Part shown: positions 8,950 to 18,707 of the stretch, in pieces
Position numbering within the stretch: the stretch's first letter is position 1
How the letters are laid out: each line of letters opens with the position of its first letter
Assembly (NCBI GenBank): GCA_003009755.1
Contig: PXUB01000038.1
Span: forward strand, 55,730 to 119,729
From: Thermoplasmatales archaeon SW_10_69_26
GTDB lineage: Archaea > Thermoplasmatota > SW-10-69-26
Direction of reading: 5' to 3'
DNA: 64,000 nucleotides
The notes under the pieces: generated by a model
Database searches by the model: none
The model's input: the letters and a program-made list of their open reading frames with translations, nothing else
Told to the model about the DNA's origin: nothing
Program-made: the position numbers and the translations under genes

Positions 8950-10332
8950 ATGACAGATGACACCGACCTCCTCGTCGTCGGGGGCGGGCCCGGCGGCTAC
9001 CACGCCGCGATCCGCGCCGCCCAACTGGGCCTCGACGTGACCTGCGTCGACAAGGGCTCCTTCGGCGGGGTCTGCCTGCACTGGGGTTGCATCCCGTCCA
9101 AGGGCCTCATCGGGATGGGCAAGCTCGTCGACGAGATCCGCGAGTGGAGCGAACGCGGCCTCGAGGCGAGCGACCTCGAGGTCGACCTGGCCGAGACCCA
9201 GGAGTGGAAGCAGGGCCAGATCGACCAGCTGGCCCGCGGCGTCAAGCACCTGATGAGCAGCCGCGGCGTCGACGTCCGCGAAGGCACCGTCCGCCTGACC
9301 GGCGAGAACGAGGCCACGATCGACGGTGAACCGATCACGTTCGACCAGGCCCTCATCGCCACCGGCTCCAGCCCGATCGAGCTGCCCCACATCCCCTTCG
9401 ACGGCGAGACGGTGCTCGGCTCGCGCGAAGCGCTGGCGCTCGAGGAACCACCCGAGTCCCTGGCCGTCATCGGCGGCGGCTTCATCGGGCTCGAGATCGG
9501 TCAGTTCTACGAGCAGCTCGGGGCCGACGTCACCGTGGTCGAGATGCTGGACTCGGTCCTCCCCACCGCGGACGACGACCTCGGTGAGGAGCTGGGCCGC
9601 CAGCTCACCAAGCGCGGCCTCACCGTCCACACCCAGACCGAAGCCACCGACGCCGACGTCAGCGACGATGGCGTCCGCCTGAGCCTCGACGGCCCCAAGG
9701 CCGAACAGCTCGAGGCCGAGAAGCTGCTCGTCGCCGTCGGCCGCCAACCCAACACCGAAGGCATCGGCCTGGCCAAGGCCGGCGTCGAGACCGAGGACAG
9801 CGGCCACATCGCGGTCGACGACCAGATGCGCACGAGCAACGACGACATCTTCGCCATCGGCGACACCGTGCCCGGGCCCGCGTTGGCGCACAAGGCCAGC
9901 CACGAGGGCATCCACGCCGCCGCCGTCGCGGCCGGCCAGGACCACGTCGTCGTCGACTACCGCGCCATCCCGTGGTTCTGCTACACCACGCCCGAGGTCG
10001 CCGGCGTCGGCCTCACCGAGGAGGAAGCCCGCAGCCAGCACGAGGACCCGATCGTCGAGCAGTTCCCCTTCGCCGCGCTCGGCAAGGCCAAGATGAGCGG
10101 CCACACCGACGGCTGGGCCAAGGTCATCGCCCGGCAGGACGGCGCGCTGCTCGGCGTCCAGCTCGTCGGGCCCGACGCCACGAACCTCGTCGCCGAGCCC
10201 GCGCTCGCGATCGAGATGGGCGCCACGCTGACCGACGTGGCCGAGACCGTGCACGCCCACCCGACGCTGGCGGAAGTGTTCCTCGAGGCCGCCGAGGCCG
10301 CCCAGGGTCACCCGGTCCACGTCTCCAAGTAG
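8950..10332 (+). CDS. lpdA: Dihydrolipoyl dehydrogenase (E3)
   Basis: FAD-dependent E3 component that reoxidises the dihydrolipoyl arm of E2 and reduces NAD+. 460 residues, full length. FAD-binding GGGPGGYHAAIRAAQ near the N-terminus, the redox-active disulfide GGVCLHWGCIPSKG (two Cys separated by four residues), the NAD-binding AVIGGGFIGLEIGQ (about residue 175), the second FAD motif IFAIGDT, and the catalytic HAHPTLAEV near the C-terminus are all present. ATG 8950 begins exactly at the Rossmann strand (MTDDTDLLVVGGG); upstream codons are not conserved. It most likely serves the E1-E2 genes at 1-3172, from which it is separated by the transposase/beta-helix insert. Ends in TAG with a second in-frame stop 15 bases on. 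Confidence 0.97.
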   Translation: MTDDTDLLVVGGGPGGYHAAIRAAQLGLDVTCVDKGSFGGVCLHWGCIPSKGLIGMGKLVDEIREWSERGLEASDLEVDLAETQEWKQGQIDQLARGVKHLMSSRGVDVREGTVRLTGENEATIDGEPITFDQALIATGSSPIELPHIPFDGETVLGSREALALEEPPESLAVIGGGFIGLEIGQFYEQLGADVTVVEMLDSVLPTADDDLGEELGRQLTKRGLTVHTQTEATDADVSDDGVRLSLDGPKAEQLEAEKLLVAVGRQPNTEGIGLAKAGVETEDSGHIAVDDQMRTSNDDIFAIGDTVPGPALAHKASHEGIHAAAVAAGQDHVVVDYRAIPWFCYTTPEVAGVGLTEEEARSQHEDPIVEQFPFAALGKAKMSGHTDGWAKVIARQDGALLGVQLVGPDATNLVAEPALAIEMGATLTDVAETVHAHPTLAEVFLEAAEAAQGHPVHVSK

Positions 10333-10561
10333 ATCGTCTCGCCCGCCTGACGACGTCTCCCTCGGCCACGTGGGTCCGAGGGAGTCCTCCCAGCTTGTCG
10401 CCCCGGTCTGGTTATCGGGAGGGAACGCCCGATCGAGCCAGGCTGGTTCGAGCTCCCGTGAGGGTCTGGATGATCATCGACGGAGCCTGGCCGACGTCTC
10501 GTCCCTCTTCCCGGGTGGGCCTCCCGGCTGGGCGCTTGCTTTCGGGGGGCGAAACCCAATG

Positions 10562-10570
10562 CTTACATAA
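10562..10570 (+). promoter_or_regulatory. TATA box of the zinc-finger peptide gene
   Basis: CTTACATAA centred about 34 bases before the ATG at 10601, the spacing expected for a leaderless or near-leaderless archaeal transcript. It is one of the clearest TATA boxes in the window and supports the small gene. Confidence 0.55.
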
Positions 10571-11552
10571 GGCGGGGCTGTCGCATGCAACGAGTCCGCC
10601 ATGCCCGGCACGAACATCTGCGAGAAGTGCGGTCAACGCCGCAAGTCCGAGCGCCACGACTGCACGCCCTCCGCCGTCGAGAAGCAAGAGCGCATCGAGG
10701 AGAAGTTCGGCAACCTCCCCTCGGACCTCGGCGAGCCCGAAGACAACGAGTGACGATCCGGCCGTCGGGCGCCGCCGGTCGCCGGCGGGCCCGTCCACCG
10801 TACATCGGGTGCTCGTCGGGCTGACCCGCGCCGGCGCCCGCCTGCTTTTGCATCATCCGCAGCGTCCGCTCGATGTTCTCGGCCTCCGTGTACAGCGGCT
10901 TGACCTCGATGTCGACGTGATCGAGCAGATCGTCGACCGCCTCGATCACGCGCGCCGCGGCCCGCGCGTCCGGGTAGTTCGGATTGGCCTCGGCCAGCAG
11001 GCTCAGGCTGGGCATGTCTTCTCGCTTGCCCAGCGAGAGCAGCACGCCGCTGACACCCGTGATGATGCCGTTCGAGAACGTCTGGAGGTCGGCGGCGTCG
11101 AGCTTGTCCCGCAGCTCGCTCGTCGACGCGAGCCCGTACACCTCGACGTCCTCGTCCTCCTCGTCCGTCTCCTCGTCGGTCACCAGTCCCTCCGGCGAGA
11201 CGACGAGCTGGCTGTCGTGCTCGAGCGCGAAGTCCAGGATCGTCTCCGCGATCGGCCGCACGAGGTGCTTGTCCGGCTGGAACTCGGACACGAACACGCA
11301 CACCTGCTCGCTGGCGTAGATCCGCACCGGGAACATCGGCTCCCCGTCGCGCACGATCGACACCGTCGGGAACGCCGGCGCGTCCAGGATGCCCACCTGC
11401 TCGAGGTCCAGCAGATCGATCAGGTAGTTGGCGCAGATCGTGGACACCAACCCGACCGAGGGGAACCCGTCGACGACGGCCGCCCCCGAGAGATCGACGT
11501 CCTCGTACAGATGCACGTCCAGGTCCACGCCCCGGTTCCCGTCCGATGCCAT
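10563..11552 (-). CDS. PAC2-family (proteasome assembly chaperone-like) protein, stop missing after the domain
   Basis: PAC2-family protein; archaeal members are related to proteasome assembly chaperones, with unproven roles. The domain is clear in VDGFPSVGLVSTICANYLID, FPTVSIVRDGEPMFPVRIYA, SEFQPDK and GIITGVSGVLLSLG, and the protein should end near base 10797 after MMQKQ. In this sequence no stop occurs there: translation runs on for about 75 Arg- and Cys-rich residues that are simply the antisense of the zinc-finger gene at 10601-10753. The tail is probably not native, so a lost stop or a frameshift near 10790 is likely. Start ATG 11552 begins MASDGNRG; codons further upstream are not conserved in character. 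Confidence 0.8.
   Translation of the reverse strand: MASDGNRGVDLDVHLYEDVDLSGAAVVDGFPSVGLVSTICANYLIDLLDLEQVGILDAPAFPTVSIVRDGEPMFPVRIYASEQVCVFVSEFQPDKHLVRPIAETILDFALEHDSQLVVSPEGLVTDEETDEEDEDVEVYGLASTSELRDKLDAADLQTFSNGIITGVSGVLLSLGKREDMPSLSLLAEANPNYPDARAAARVIEAVDDLLDHVDIEVKPLYTEAENIERTLRMMQKQAGAGAGQPDEHPMYGGRARRRPAAPDGRIVTRCLRARRGPRGGCRTSPRCALASRRRRACSRGARTCGVDRTSRRCSCRAWRTRCMRQPRLM
10601..10753 (+). CDS. Small zinc-finger-like protein (50 aa)
   Basis: Fifty-residue acidic protein with CEKCG and a third Cys in RHDC, a partial zinc-knuckle pattern, followed by a charged helix (VEKQERIEEKFGNLPSDL). Function unknown; small proteins of this kind are common in salt-adapted archaea and may bind nucleic acid or a protein partner. 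The ATG is placed by a good TATA box 31-39 bases upstream. It lies wholly antisense to the apparent C-terminal extension of the PAC2 gene on the other strand, and its own codon usage looks more genuine than that extension. Confidence 0.6.
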   Translation: MPGTNICEKCGQRRKSERHDCTPSAVEKQERIEEKFGNLPSDLGEPEDNE

Positions 11553-11673
11553 ACCCCCGGCACGCCCGCCGCCGTACTTCAACGGCCAGGGTTCGGGACC
11601 CCATCCCTGTCGCCTGCAACCCCCGACCGATAGCAGGGAAACCTTTTTGCCCTCGTAGTCTCAGTCGGCGGTC

Positions 11674-11687
11674 GGCAAAGGTTACCC
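11674..11687 (+). repeat. 14-bp inverted repeat, left arm, also a promoter-like box
   Basis: GGCAAAGGTTACCC here is repeated as its exact reverse complement at 12611-12624, bracketing the gene 11723-12616. The left arm lies about 36-49 bases before the ATG and resembles the AAAGGTTA boxes before 25483 and 33349, so it may be the promoter. Confidence 0.5.
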
Positions 11688-11722
11688 CGGGACGCACGCC
11701 CGCGTCCCACCCAACGATCAGC

Positions 11723-12616
11723 ATGGCGCAGCTCTCGCTCGTCCCGTTCTCCACCGACGACGCCTTCTACGGGGCCCTCAAGGCCCACGTCTACGGCACC
11801 GTGTACGATACGGTGCTGGAGGCGTTGCGCAGCGGCAACACTCAGCCGCTGCGGATGGCACAGAACGGCAGCGAGGGTCTCAGCGTCAAGATCGGTCGCT
11901 TCACTGCGCGCAAGGCCAACAACCTGTTCGTGCCCGACGGCGGCCCGGCCAACGCCAGCGCCGAGTTCTTCGGGTTCACGAGCCACAAGGTCCGCGAGAA
12001 GCTGTCCGAGCTGGCCGACACGGACACGATCGAGAAGGTCGGCCGCGGTCTGCGCGACGCCAAGGAGTACAACTGGAACGAGACGATCGAGAAGTACCAG
12101 CTGTGCTCGTATTTGGCCTTCCGCAAGGCCACCGGCTCCGACACCTCGCTCGCGCTCGAAGCCTACCGCATCCTGCAGACCTTCGGCGAGGACGCCTTCG
12201 AAGCCAACGACTTCATCGAGGTCTACCAGCACGTTCACGAGGAGGAGTACTCCCAATCGCGCTGGGGCAAGCGCAAGTTCAAGGAGATCGCCGAGTCCTA
12301 CGACTACAAGACCTACATCAAGGACCGGCTGAAGGCGCTGGCCGAACGCGACCTCGTCCGCGTGGACCGCCAGGAGGGCACCTTCGAGCTCACCCGCGAG
12401 GGCGAGGACGTGGCCCACCACTTCGGTCTCTTCATCGACGAGGTCCCCTACAAGGCCTCGTGGAATATGTGTCAAGACTGCCCGGCACGCTCGCTGTGCT
12501 GGGATCTCCAAGTCACGGACCTGGTCCTGGACGCGATCCGGGGCGAACCGGTCGGTCCCCCAGAGGACCACGGGGCCGGGCCGATGACGAGCGGCTCCAA
12601 CAACGGCGCTGGGTAA
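11723..12616 (+). CDS. Unknown protein with winged-helix-like region and Cys cluster
   Basis: 297-residue protein I do not recognise. The middle and C-terminal part (about residues 190-250: KRKFKEIAESYDYKTYIKD, LKALAERDLVRVDRQEGTF, ELTREGEDVAHHFG) reads like a winged-helix fold with a basic recognition region. The last 40 residues hold CQDCPARSLC, a compact Cys cluster that could bind zinc or iron-sulfur. This pattern suggests a DNA-binding regulator, but that is inference. ATG 11723 is chosen because MAQLSLVPF starts a typical acidic/hydrophobic N-terminus and a promoter-like box sits upstream. A strong terminator follows at 12655. Confidence 0.65.
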   Translation: MAQLSLVPFSTDDAFYGALKAHVYGTVYDTVLEALRSGNTQPLRMAQNGSEGLSVKIGRFTARKANNLFVPDGGPANASAEFFGFTSHKVREKLSELADTDTIEKVGRGLRDAKEYNWNETIEKYQLCSYLAFRKATGSDTSLALEAYRILQTFGEDAFEANDFIEVYQHVHEEEYSQSRWGKRKFKEIAESYDYKTYIKDRLKALAERDLVRVDRQEGTFELTREGEDVAHHFGLFIDEVPYKASWNMCQDCPARSLCWDLQVTDLVLDAIRGEPVGPPEDHGAGPMTSGSNNGAG

Positions 12617-12624
12617 CCTTTGCC
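12611..12624 (+). repeat. 14-bp inverted repeat, right arm
   Basis: GGGTAACCTTTGCC, the exact reverse complement of 11674-11687. It contains the TAA stop of the upstream gene. Read on the minus strand it is the same promoter-like box. Confidence 0.5.
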
Positions 12625-12654
12625 ACAACGCTCAGCTGCGCCCACGGAGCCGTC

Positions 12655-12695
12655 GCCCGGAGGGGCCGTCCCTCCGGGCCATCCTTCCTCTTTCC
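12655..12695 (+). terminator. Hairpin plus pyrimidine tract, putative terminator
   Basis: A perfect 10-bp stem, GCCCGGAGGG at 12655-12664 and CCCTCCGGGC at 12670-12679, with a five-base loop, is followed directly by CATCCTTCCTCTTTCC. It lies about 40 bases after the stop of the 11723 gene. Confidence 0.6.
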
Positions 12696-12763
12696 GTCGC
12701 GGACGTGCACCGTCTGCGTCGGCATCCCCGCGAGCAACCCCTCCGGCGTCGTCGCCGAGGGCA

Positions 12764-12889
12764 GCCTGAGGCCTCCACCGTCCTGCTCTCGTCGCCGACC
12801 TCGATCCCGTCCCCGACCGGAAAGGGCTGCTCGAAGGGCATCGAGGCCCCCGCGATCAGGGTCTCGCCGAACCGCTGGGCCGCCAACCC
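12764..12889 (-). pseudogene. Remnant of an MscS-type mechanosensitive channel gene
   Basis: About 42 codons on the minus strand read RFGETLIAGASMPFEQPF then VGDGIEVGDESRTVEA. This is the well-known stretch at the TM3/beta-domain junction of MscS channels (NLIAG ... RPF.VGD.I.V ... TV). Sequence on both sides is Arg-rich and not channel-like, so only a fragment survives. No start or promoter is visible. Confidence 0.45.
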
Positions 12890-12949
12890 ACGACGACGCC
12901 GCCCACCCCCGTTCGACATCCTTTTGCCCCGGGCCCGGCTTGCCAGCAC

Positions 12950-13453
12950 ATGTCAGGCACGCGGGCCGAGGTGGACCTGTTCGCAGCGATCGATCCCGAC
13001 TGGCCGCCGCTGGACGACGTGCGCGAAGGCTGGCAGGCCCTCGACGAGGATGGCCGAGCCCGCGTCCGGCGCCGGCTGGCCGCCGTCCTGGCCGAGATCG
13101 AGCTTGACGACGAGGCCAACGAGGCCGCCGTCCGAGGCTTCCTCTCCTTCCTGGCCCAGGTCGAACCGATCGCCATCGACGTCCCGCTGCAAGCCCTGGC
13201 GGACGCCGAGGGAGAGGATGCCCGTCTGCACGAGCGCCAGCTCGCCGACGAGGTGTTCCACGCGCTGCTGTTCGCCCACCTCGCCGAGCGCCACGGCGGC
13301 CTCGCCGAACCGATCGGTGCTGCCGAAGACCTGCTGGCCGAGATCCGCGCTCCCGAGGACCTGGCCCACCGCGCCGTCCTGTTGAACCTCATCGCGGAGG
13401 CCTGGTTCGAGACCCTCTTCGAGCACGCCGCCGAGTGGGGCCTTGCAGACTAG
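12950..13453 (+). CDS. Ferritin-like diiron domain, N-terminal part (ends at an in-frame TAG)
   Basis: Helices A to C of a ferritin-like four-helix domain. Putative metal ligands: Glu72 (helix A, AQVEPIA), Glu101 and His104 (helix B, ADEVFHALLF) and Glu150 (helix C, LIAEAWFETLFEH). The reading frame is stopped by TAG at 13451-13453, but the same frame continues at once into helix D with the last ligand pair (EERH, Glu177/His180 of the joined protein). The stop therefore falls in the loop between helices C and D, and this 167-residue piece alone could not make a complete diiron site. A TATA-like ATCCTTTTGCC lies about 30 bases upstream of the ATG. Read together with the next entry. Confidence 0.8.
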   Translation: MSGTRAEVDLFAAIDPDWPPLDDVREGWQALDEDGRARVRRRLAAVLAEIELDDEANEAAVRGFLSFLAQVEPIAIDVPLQALADAEGEDARLHERQLADEVFHALLFAHLAERHGGLAEPIGAAEDLLAEIRAPEDLAHRAVLLNLIAEAWFETLFEHAAEWGLAD

Positions 13454-14647
13454 GTGTTCGAGATCGCGCTCGCCGACGAGGAACGCCACGTCGAGGAGGG
13501 CCACGTCCACGCCGCCGACGTCGACCCCGAGGAGATCGAGGACCTCGTCCGCGACTTCGAGGAGAAGCTGTTCGCCCTCGTCCAGCACCCCCGCATCCTG
13601 TTGCCGATCCTCGAGCTGGCCGGCGAAGACGCCGCCCGCGACTTGTCGCGCGCCTACCTCGCCACGCACGAGCAAGCCCTCGCCGAGATCGGGCTCGAAC
13701 CGCCCGAAGCCGTCGACGAGATGGCTCACACCCTCGCGGAGCTCGAGAACGACACCGACGGCATCGGGACCCCGACCCGCATCGAGCCCGAGACGAACTG
13801 GCGGCAGACGGCCCTCCACCTCTGGGACACACCCCGCAACCCGGTCATGCACGGCTGGTTCGACGTCGAGACCGAGCCGATCCCGGACGAGCTTTTAACC
13901 CCGATCGCCGTCGCCGCCGTCGGCCGCGTCTGGCACGAGTACCCCCGCGTCAACCGGTACACGCTCGGCGACGAGATCTACGAGCCCGACGGCGTCAACG
14001 TCGGCGTGCGCGTAACTCTCGGCGACGACCACGAGGCCCTGTCCACGATCGTCGTCCCCGACGCCCACGAGCGCTCGGTGACCGACATCCAACGCATCCT
14101 GGAAGCCGGCGTCCACGAGATGAACCGGCTGGGCCGACAGCTCGAGCCGATCGACCCGACCGAGGAGACCGAGCCGCTGCGCGCCGTGCTGCGCGACGAG
14201 GAGCTGATGAGCATGGTGCCGCCCGAAACCGTGGCCGCGCCCGTCACCGTCGCCAACTCCGGTCCCTCGGGCATGGTCGCAGGCTTCGGCGCCATGCCCG
14301 GCGCGCTCGGACAAAGCGTCGAGTTCGTGCTCGGTCGCATCGAGCAACGCCCCAGCTGGAACGGCGACCGCTACGTGCCCGCCGACCACGTGACCGTCGG
14401 CTGCTCGGCCGACCATCGCGTCATCGACGGCCACCACGCCGGGCAAACGATGGACCGGCTACAGACGGCCCTCTCCGAGGACGCCGTCGACGAGATCCTC
14501 ACCCGAGACGACACGATCCCCGCCGACGCCGACCTGGGGGACGTCGCGCTCAGCCCGGTTGGGATGGGTACCCAGCAGGTCGAACTCATGATGTCCTGCA
14601 AGCTGCCCTTCTGGCTGGGATGGATGTGTTGGCTGTTCAAGAAGTAG
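13454..14647 (+). CDS. Ferritin helix D fused to an E2-type (CAT-fold) acyltransferase domain
   Basis: Directly after TAG the same frame continues VFEIALADEERHVEEGH, the fourth ferritin helix with its ExxH pair, then about 80 further helical residues. From about residue 115 follows a 2-oxoacid-dehydrogenase-type acyltransferase domain: NPVMHGWFDVE at its start and the active-site HRVIDG (His321 of this piece) in VGCSADHRVIDGHH near its end. No lipoyl or subunit-binding domain is present. The C-terminus ends in a short hydrophobic, Trp/Cys-containing tail (LPFWLGWMCWLFKK). A GTG immediately after TAG could restart translation, giving a two-chain protein. Otherwise the pair is one ~565-residue fusion interrupted by an amber codon. 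I know of no described protein with this architecture. Confidence 0.8.
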   Translation: MFEIALADEERHVEEGHVHAADVDPEEIEDLVRDFEEKLFALVQHPRILLPILELAGEDAARDLSRAYLATHEQALAEIGLEPPEAVDEMAHTLAELENDTDGIGTPTRIEPETNWRQTALHLWDTPRNPVMHGWFDVETEPIPDELLTPIAVAAVGRVWHEYPRVNRYTLGDEIYEPDGVNVGVRVTLGDDHEALSTIVVPDAHERSVTDIQRILEAGVHEMNRLGRQLEPIDPTEETEPLRAVLRDEELMSMVPPETVAAPVTVANSGPSGMVAGFGAMPGALGQSVEFVLGRIEQRPSWNGDRYVPADHVTVGCSADHRVIDGHHAGQTMDRLQTALSEDAVDEILTRDDTIPADADLGDVALSPVGMGTQQVELMMSCKLPFWLGWMCWLFKK

Positions 14648-14794
14648 GGCCGGGCCTCGCGCCCCAGAGACTGAAGGCGGCTCGCAGAGGAATATGAAAA
14701 CGAGGGAGGGGGCGCCCATCGGGCCGGAGCTCGTCCTCGCCCGTCGGGCTCGGGTCCCCGCGTGCCGAGGATCGTCGCTGCTGACAAGATCCCA

Positions 14795-16498
14795 CTAACG
14801 GTGCCCGAACACGGCGTCGACCTCGTCCTCGCCGACGCGTTCGATGCGGCCGAACCCGTAGCGTTCGAACTGGACGAGATCGTCGGCGTCGTGGTCGAGG
14901 GCGGCAGGTTCGACGACACCGGTCTCCGTGGAAGCGTCGGGGCGAAGCACGGAGGCCTCGGGGCTATCGGGAACGGCCCACTGCACGATCGGGCCCTCGC
15001 GGTCCTCGGTCGGCATGCGGGATTCGAAGCGAGCTAGCCCGTCGCCGAGCCAGGTCGCATCGAGGCCATCCTTCAGCCGGAAGCGGGTGCCCTCCTCGAG
15101 GTCGGCCACCTCGTCGCTGGGGACGAGCACCTCGCCGGTGATCGTCATCGTGCGCACGCCGCGATCGGTGTCGTCGGGGTGGACGGCCAGCTCGGCCTCG
15201 ATCGGGTCCTCGAGGCCCTCGATCGTGACCGGCGTCGGGTCCGGCACGAAGAACAGGCGGTCGGCCCGCTCGTCGAGGAGCTTGCGGTTCTCGGCCGCCA
15301 GCGTCTCGAAGCTGACGTCGATGTCCTTCTCGGTCAGGCCGAGGTCGACCCAGAAGGTCACGATCGCTTCAGGTAGGAACCCGCGACGCCGCAGGGCCTT
15401 CAGCGTCGGCAGCCGGGGGTCGTCCCAGCCGTCGTACGCGCCGGCGGCGATGTCGGCTTGCATCGTGCTCGTCGAGAAGGTGCCGAACTCGTGCATGCCG
15501 ACCCGGCCCCAGTGGAGGACCTGGGGGTACTCCCAGCCGAAGTGCTCGTAGAGGAACCGTTGCTTGCGTTCGCTGTCGGCCAGGTCCTTGCCGCGGATGA
15601 TGTGGGTGGTGCCCTCGCGGTAGTCGTCGACCGCGGACTGGAAGTCCAACAGCGGCCAGACGTGGTACTCCGAGCCCACGCGGCAGTGCGGGTTCTCGTC
15701 GACGTCCACGATGCGGAAGGCGACCCAGTCCCGTAGCGCGGGGTCGTCGTGTTGCATGTCGGTCTTGATCCGGAGCACGCAATCGCCGGGCTCGTAGCCG
15801 CCCTGCATCATGCGCCGCCAGCGGCTCTTCTGCTCTTCGACGGGTTCCTCGCGGTGAGGGCAGGCCTCGGCAGCCTTCTTGTGTTCGCGGAACTGCTCGG
15901 GCGAGCACTCGCACGTGTAGGCGGCCCCGATGTCGATCGCGGTCTCCGCGCAGTCGTAGTAGGCATCCATGCGGTCGCTGGCGCGCAGCACGCGGTCGAC
16001 GTCGGCGCCGAGCCAGGCGAACTCCTCCTCGAACCAGTCGTAGGCTGGACGGGATGGGGGCTTGTTCACCGGGTCGGTGTCGTCGAAGCGCAGGATCAGC
16101 GTGCCGTCGTAGAGGTCCGCGTACCGCCCGTTGATGCACATGCCCCGCGAGTGGCCCAGGGAGGGCGCACCGTTCGGGTTCGGCGCGAAGCGCATCACGA
16201 CGTCGCCGCCCTCGGCGTTCGGCAGCTCGGGCAGGCCCTCGCGCTGGCTGTCCTTGGCCTCCATCTCGATCGAGCCGAGCTCGTCCAGCTCCGCACGCTG
16301 GTCGGTCTCGTCCAGCTCGTTGATCTGGCCCACGATGCGGCCCGCCACGCGGGCCACCTCGTCGGGCTGGTCCTTGTAGTCCTCGTCGTAGGACATGATG
16401 CGGCCGATCACCGCACCCTGGTTGGCCTCACCCCTGTGGTCGAGGGCGTTCTGGAGGGCGAAGCGCCGAGCCAGCTCCTCGAGTTCGTCCGCGGACAC
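14795..16498 (-). CDS. gltX: Glutamyl-tRNA synthetase (archaeal type)
   Basis: Class I aminoacyl-tRNA synthetase that charges tRNA-Glu, 567 residues, the normal archaeal length. HIGH-like motif in RFAPNPNGAPSLGHSRG, FDDTDPVNKPP in the catalytic fold, a Cys-containing insertion YTCECSPEQFREHKKAAEAC, the KMSKS-equivalent STSTMQ, and a beta-barrel anticodon-binding C-terminus (PTPVTIEGLEDP, GEVLVPSDEVADLEEGTRF). The N-terminal archaeal extension starts at GTG 16498 (VSADELEELARRFALQNAL); longer frames upstream are Arg-rich and unlike protein. A TATA-like GCGTTTTCTCC lies about 30 bases upstream. Transcribed away from the rRNA operon. Confidence 0.96.
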   Translation of the reverse strand: MSADELEELARRFALQNALDHRGEANQGAVIGRIMSYDEDYKDQPDEVARVAGRIVGQINELDETDQRAELDELGSIEMEAKDSQREGLPELPNAEGGDVVMRFAPNPNGAPSLGHSRGMCINGRYADLYDGTLILRFDDTDPVNKPPSRPAYDWFEEEFAWLGADVDRVLRASDRMDAYYDCAETAIDIGAAYTCECSPEQFREHKKAAEACPHREEPVEEQKSRWRRMMQGGYEPGDCVLRIKTDMQHDDPALRDWVAFRIVDVDENPHCRVGSEYHVWPLLDFQSAVDDYREGTTHIIRGKDLADSERKQRFLYEHFGWEYPQVLHWGRVGMHEFGTFSTSTMQADIAAGAYDGWDDPRLPTLKALRRRGFLPEAIVTFWVDLGLTEKDIDVSFETLAAENRKLLDERADRLFFVPDPTPVTIEGLEDPIEAELAVHPDDTDRGVRTMTITGEVLVPSDEVADLEEGTRFRLKDGLDATWLGDGLARFESRMPTEDREGPIVQWAVPDSPEASVLRPDASTETGVVEPAALDHDADDLVQFERYGFGRIERVGEDEVDAVFGHR

Positions 16499-16687
16499 AC
16501 GCCAGCAACCCCCGTCGCGGAGAAAACGCTTCCGGGTGGCTCTGGCAAGCCCTTGCGTGGGAAACCGTTCCCTGTGGCCTCGCTTCTCACGCAACGCCTA
16601 AGAGGGACGCGCTGTTAGGGATGGATCCCGGTCGCCCCGGAGCGGGATGCCCTGCTCCCGGCCTCGGGCCACCCCGGCCCGGACGGG

Positions 16688-16902
16688 AGGATACAAAATA
16701 GGGCGTCCCCTACCTGGGATCGCGATCACGGTCGACCTGCCCCGCCCCCTCGCCCCGGGCCCGACCCTGGGCGAGGATATATATGGGATGGGTCCTTACC
16801 TGTGATCCCGACCTGGGAGCGCGACGCCGGCCCCTGCCGGTTCAGTCCGGTGCCTCGGTTCGGCGATTCGACCCCCCTACCCTGCCCGAAAGGTATATTA
16901 GG
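16688..16902 (+). promoter_or_regulatory. Three tandem TATA boxes of the rRNA operon
   Basis: Within a very G+C-rich leader stand three AT-rich boxes: ATACAAAATA (16691-16700), GGATATATATGGG (16775-16787) and AAAGGTATATTAGGGG (16889-16904). They are spaced about 85 and 115 bases apart and lie 550 to 340 bases before the 16S gene. Multiple promoters in series are known for rRNA operons of haloarchaea. The remaining leader up to 17237 has no gene and should contain the pre-16S processing stem. Confidence 0.65.
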
Positions 16903-17237
16903 GGGGCGCGATGTACTCGCGTTCCCGCCGTGACCGCTCGGATGGAGCGGATCGCGGGGGACGATCCGCGCCACACAGATGGGTGGAGGGAGCATACCGC
17001 TCACGATGAACACCCGGATCCAGGGCGCGGAACATCACACGATGTGGGGATCCGAGAAACCCGGCCTCTCGCGAGGTCGTGATCTCTCGTGTCCGACGTA
17101 CGAACCGAGTCACGCGAGACAGGTTGGTGAAATCTCCCTGTCCCGCTGATTCCCAATCTTCCCAACGATTGGGCCCATACATCCGGTCCTTGTGGCCGGG
17201 CTCATTCGGCTGTGCCTTACCCCATGGCCGGTGAGCG

Positions 17238-18707
<1,470 letters not shown>

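Noticed and set aside
13451-13453. A genome-wide pyrrolysine code explaining the in-frame TAG codons.
   Set aside because: Several genes in the window stop at TAG at their natural family ends (trmJ, MazG-like, DUF504), and no pyl genes or CTA-anticodon tRNA are seen here; kept only as a question.
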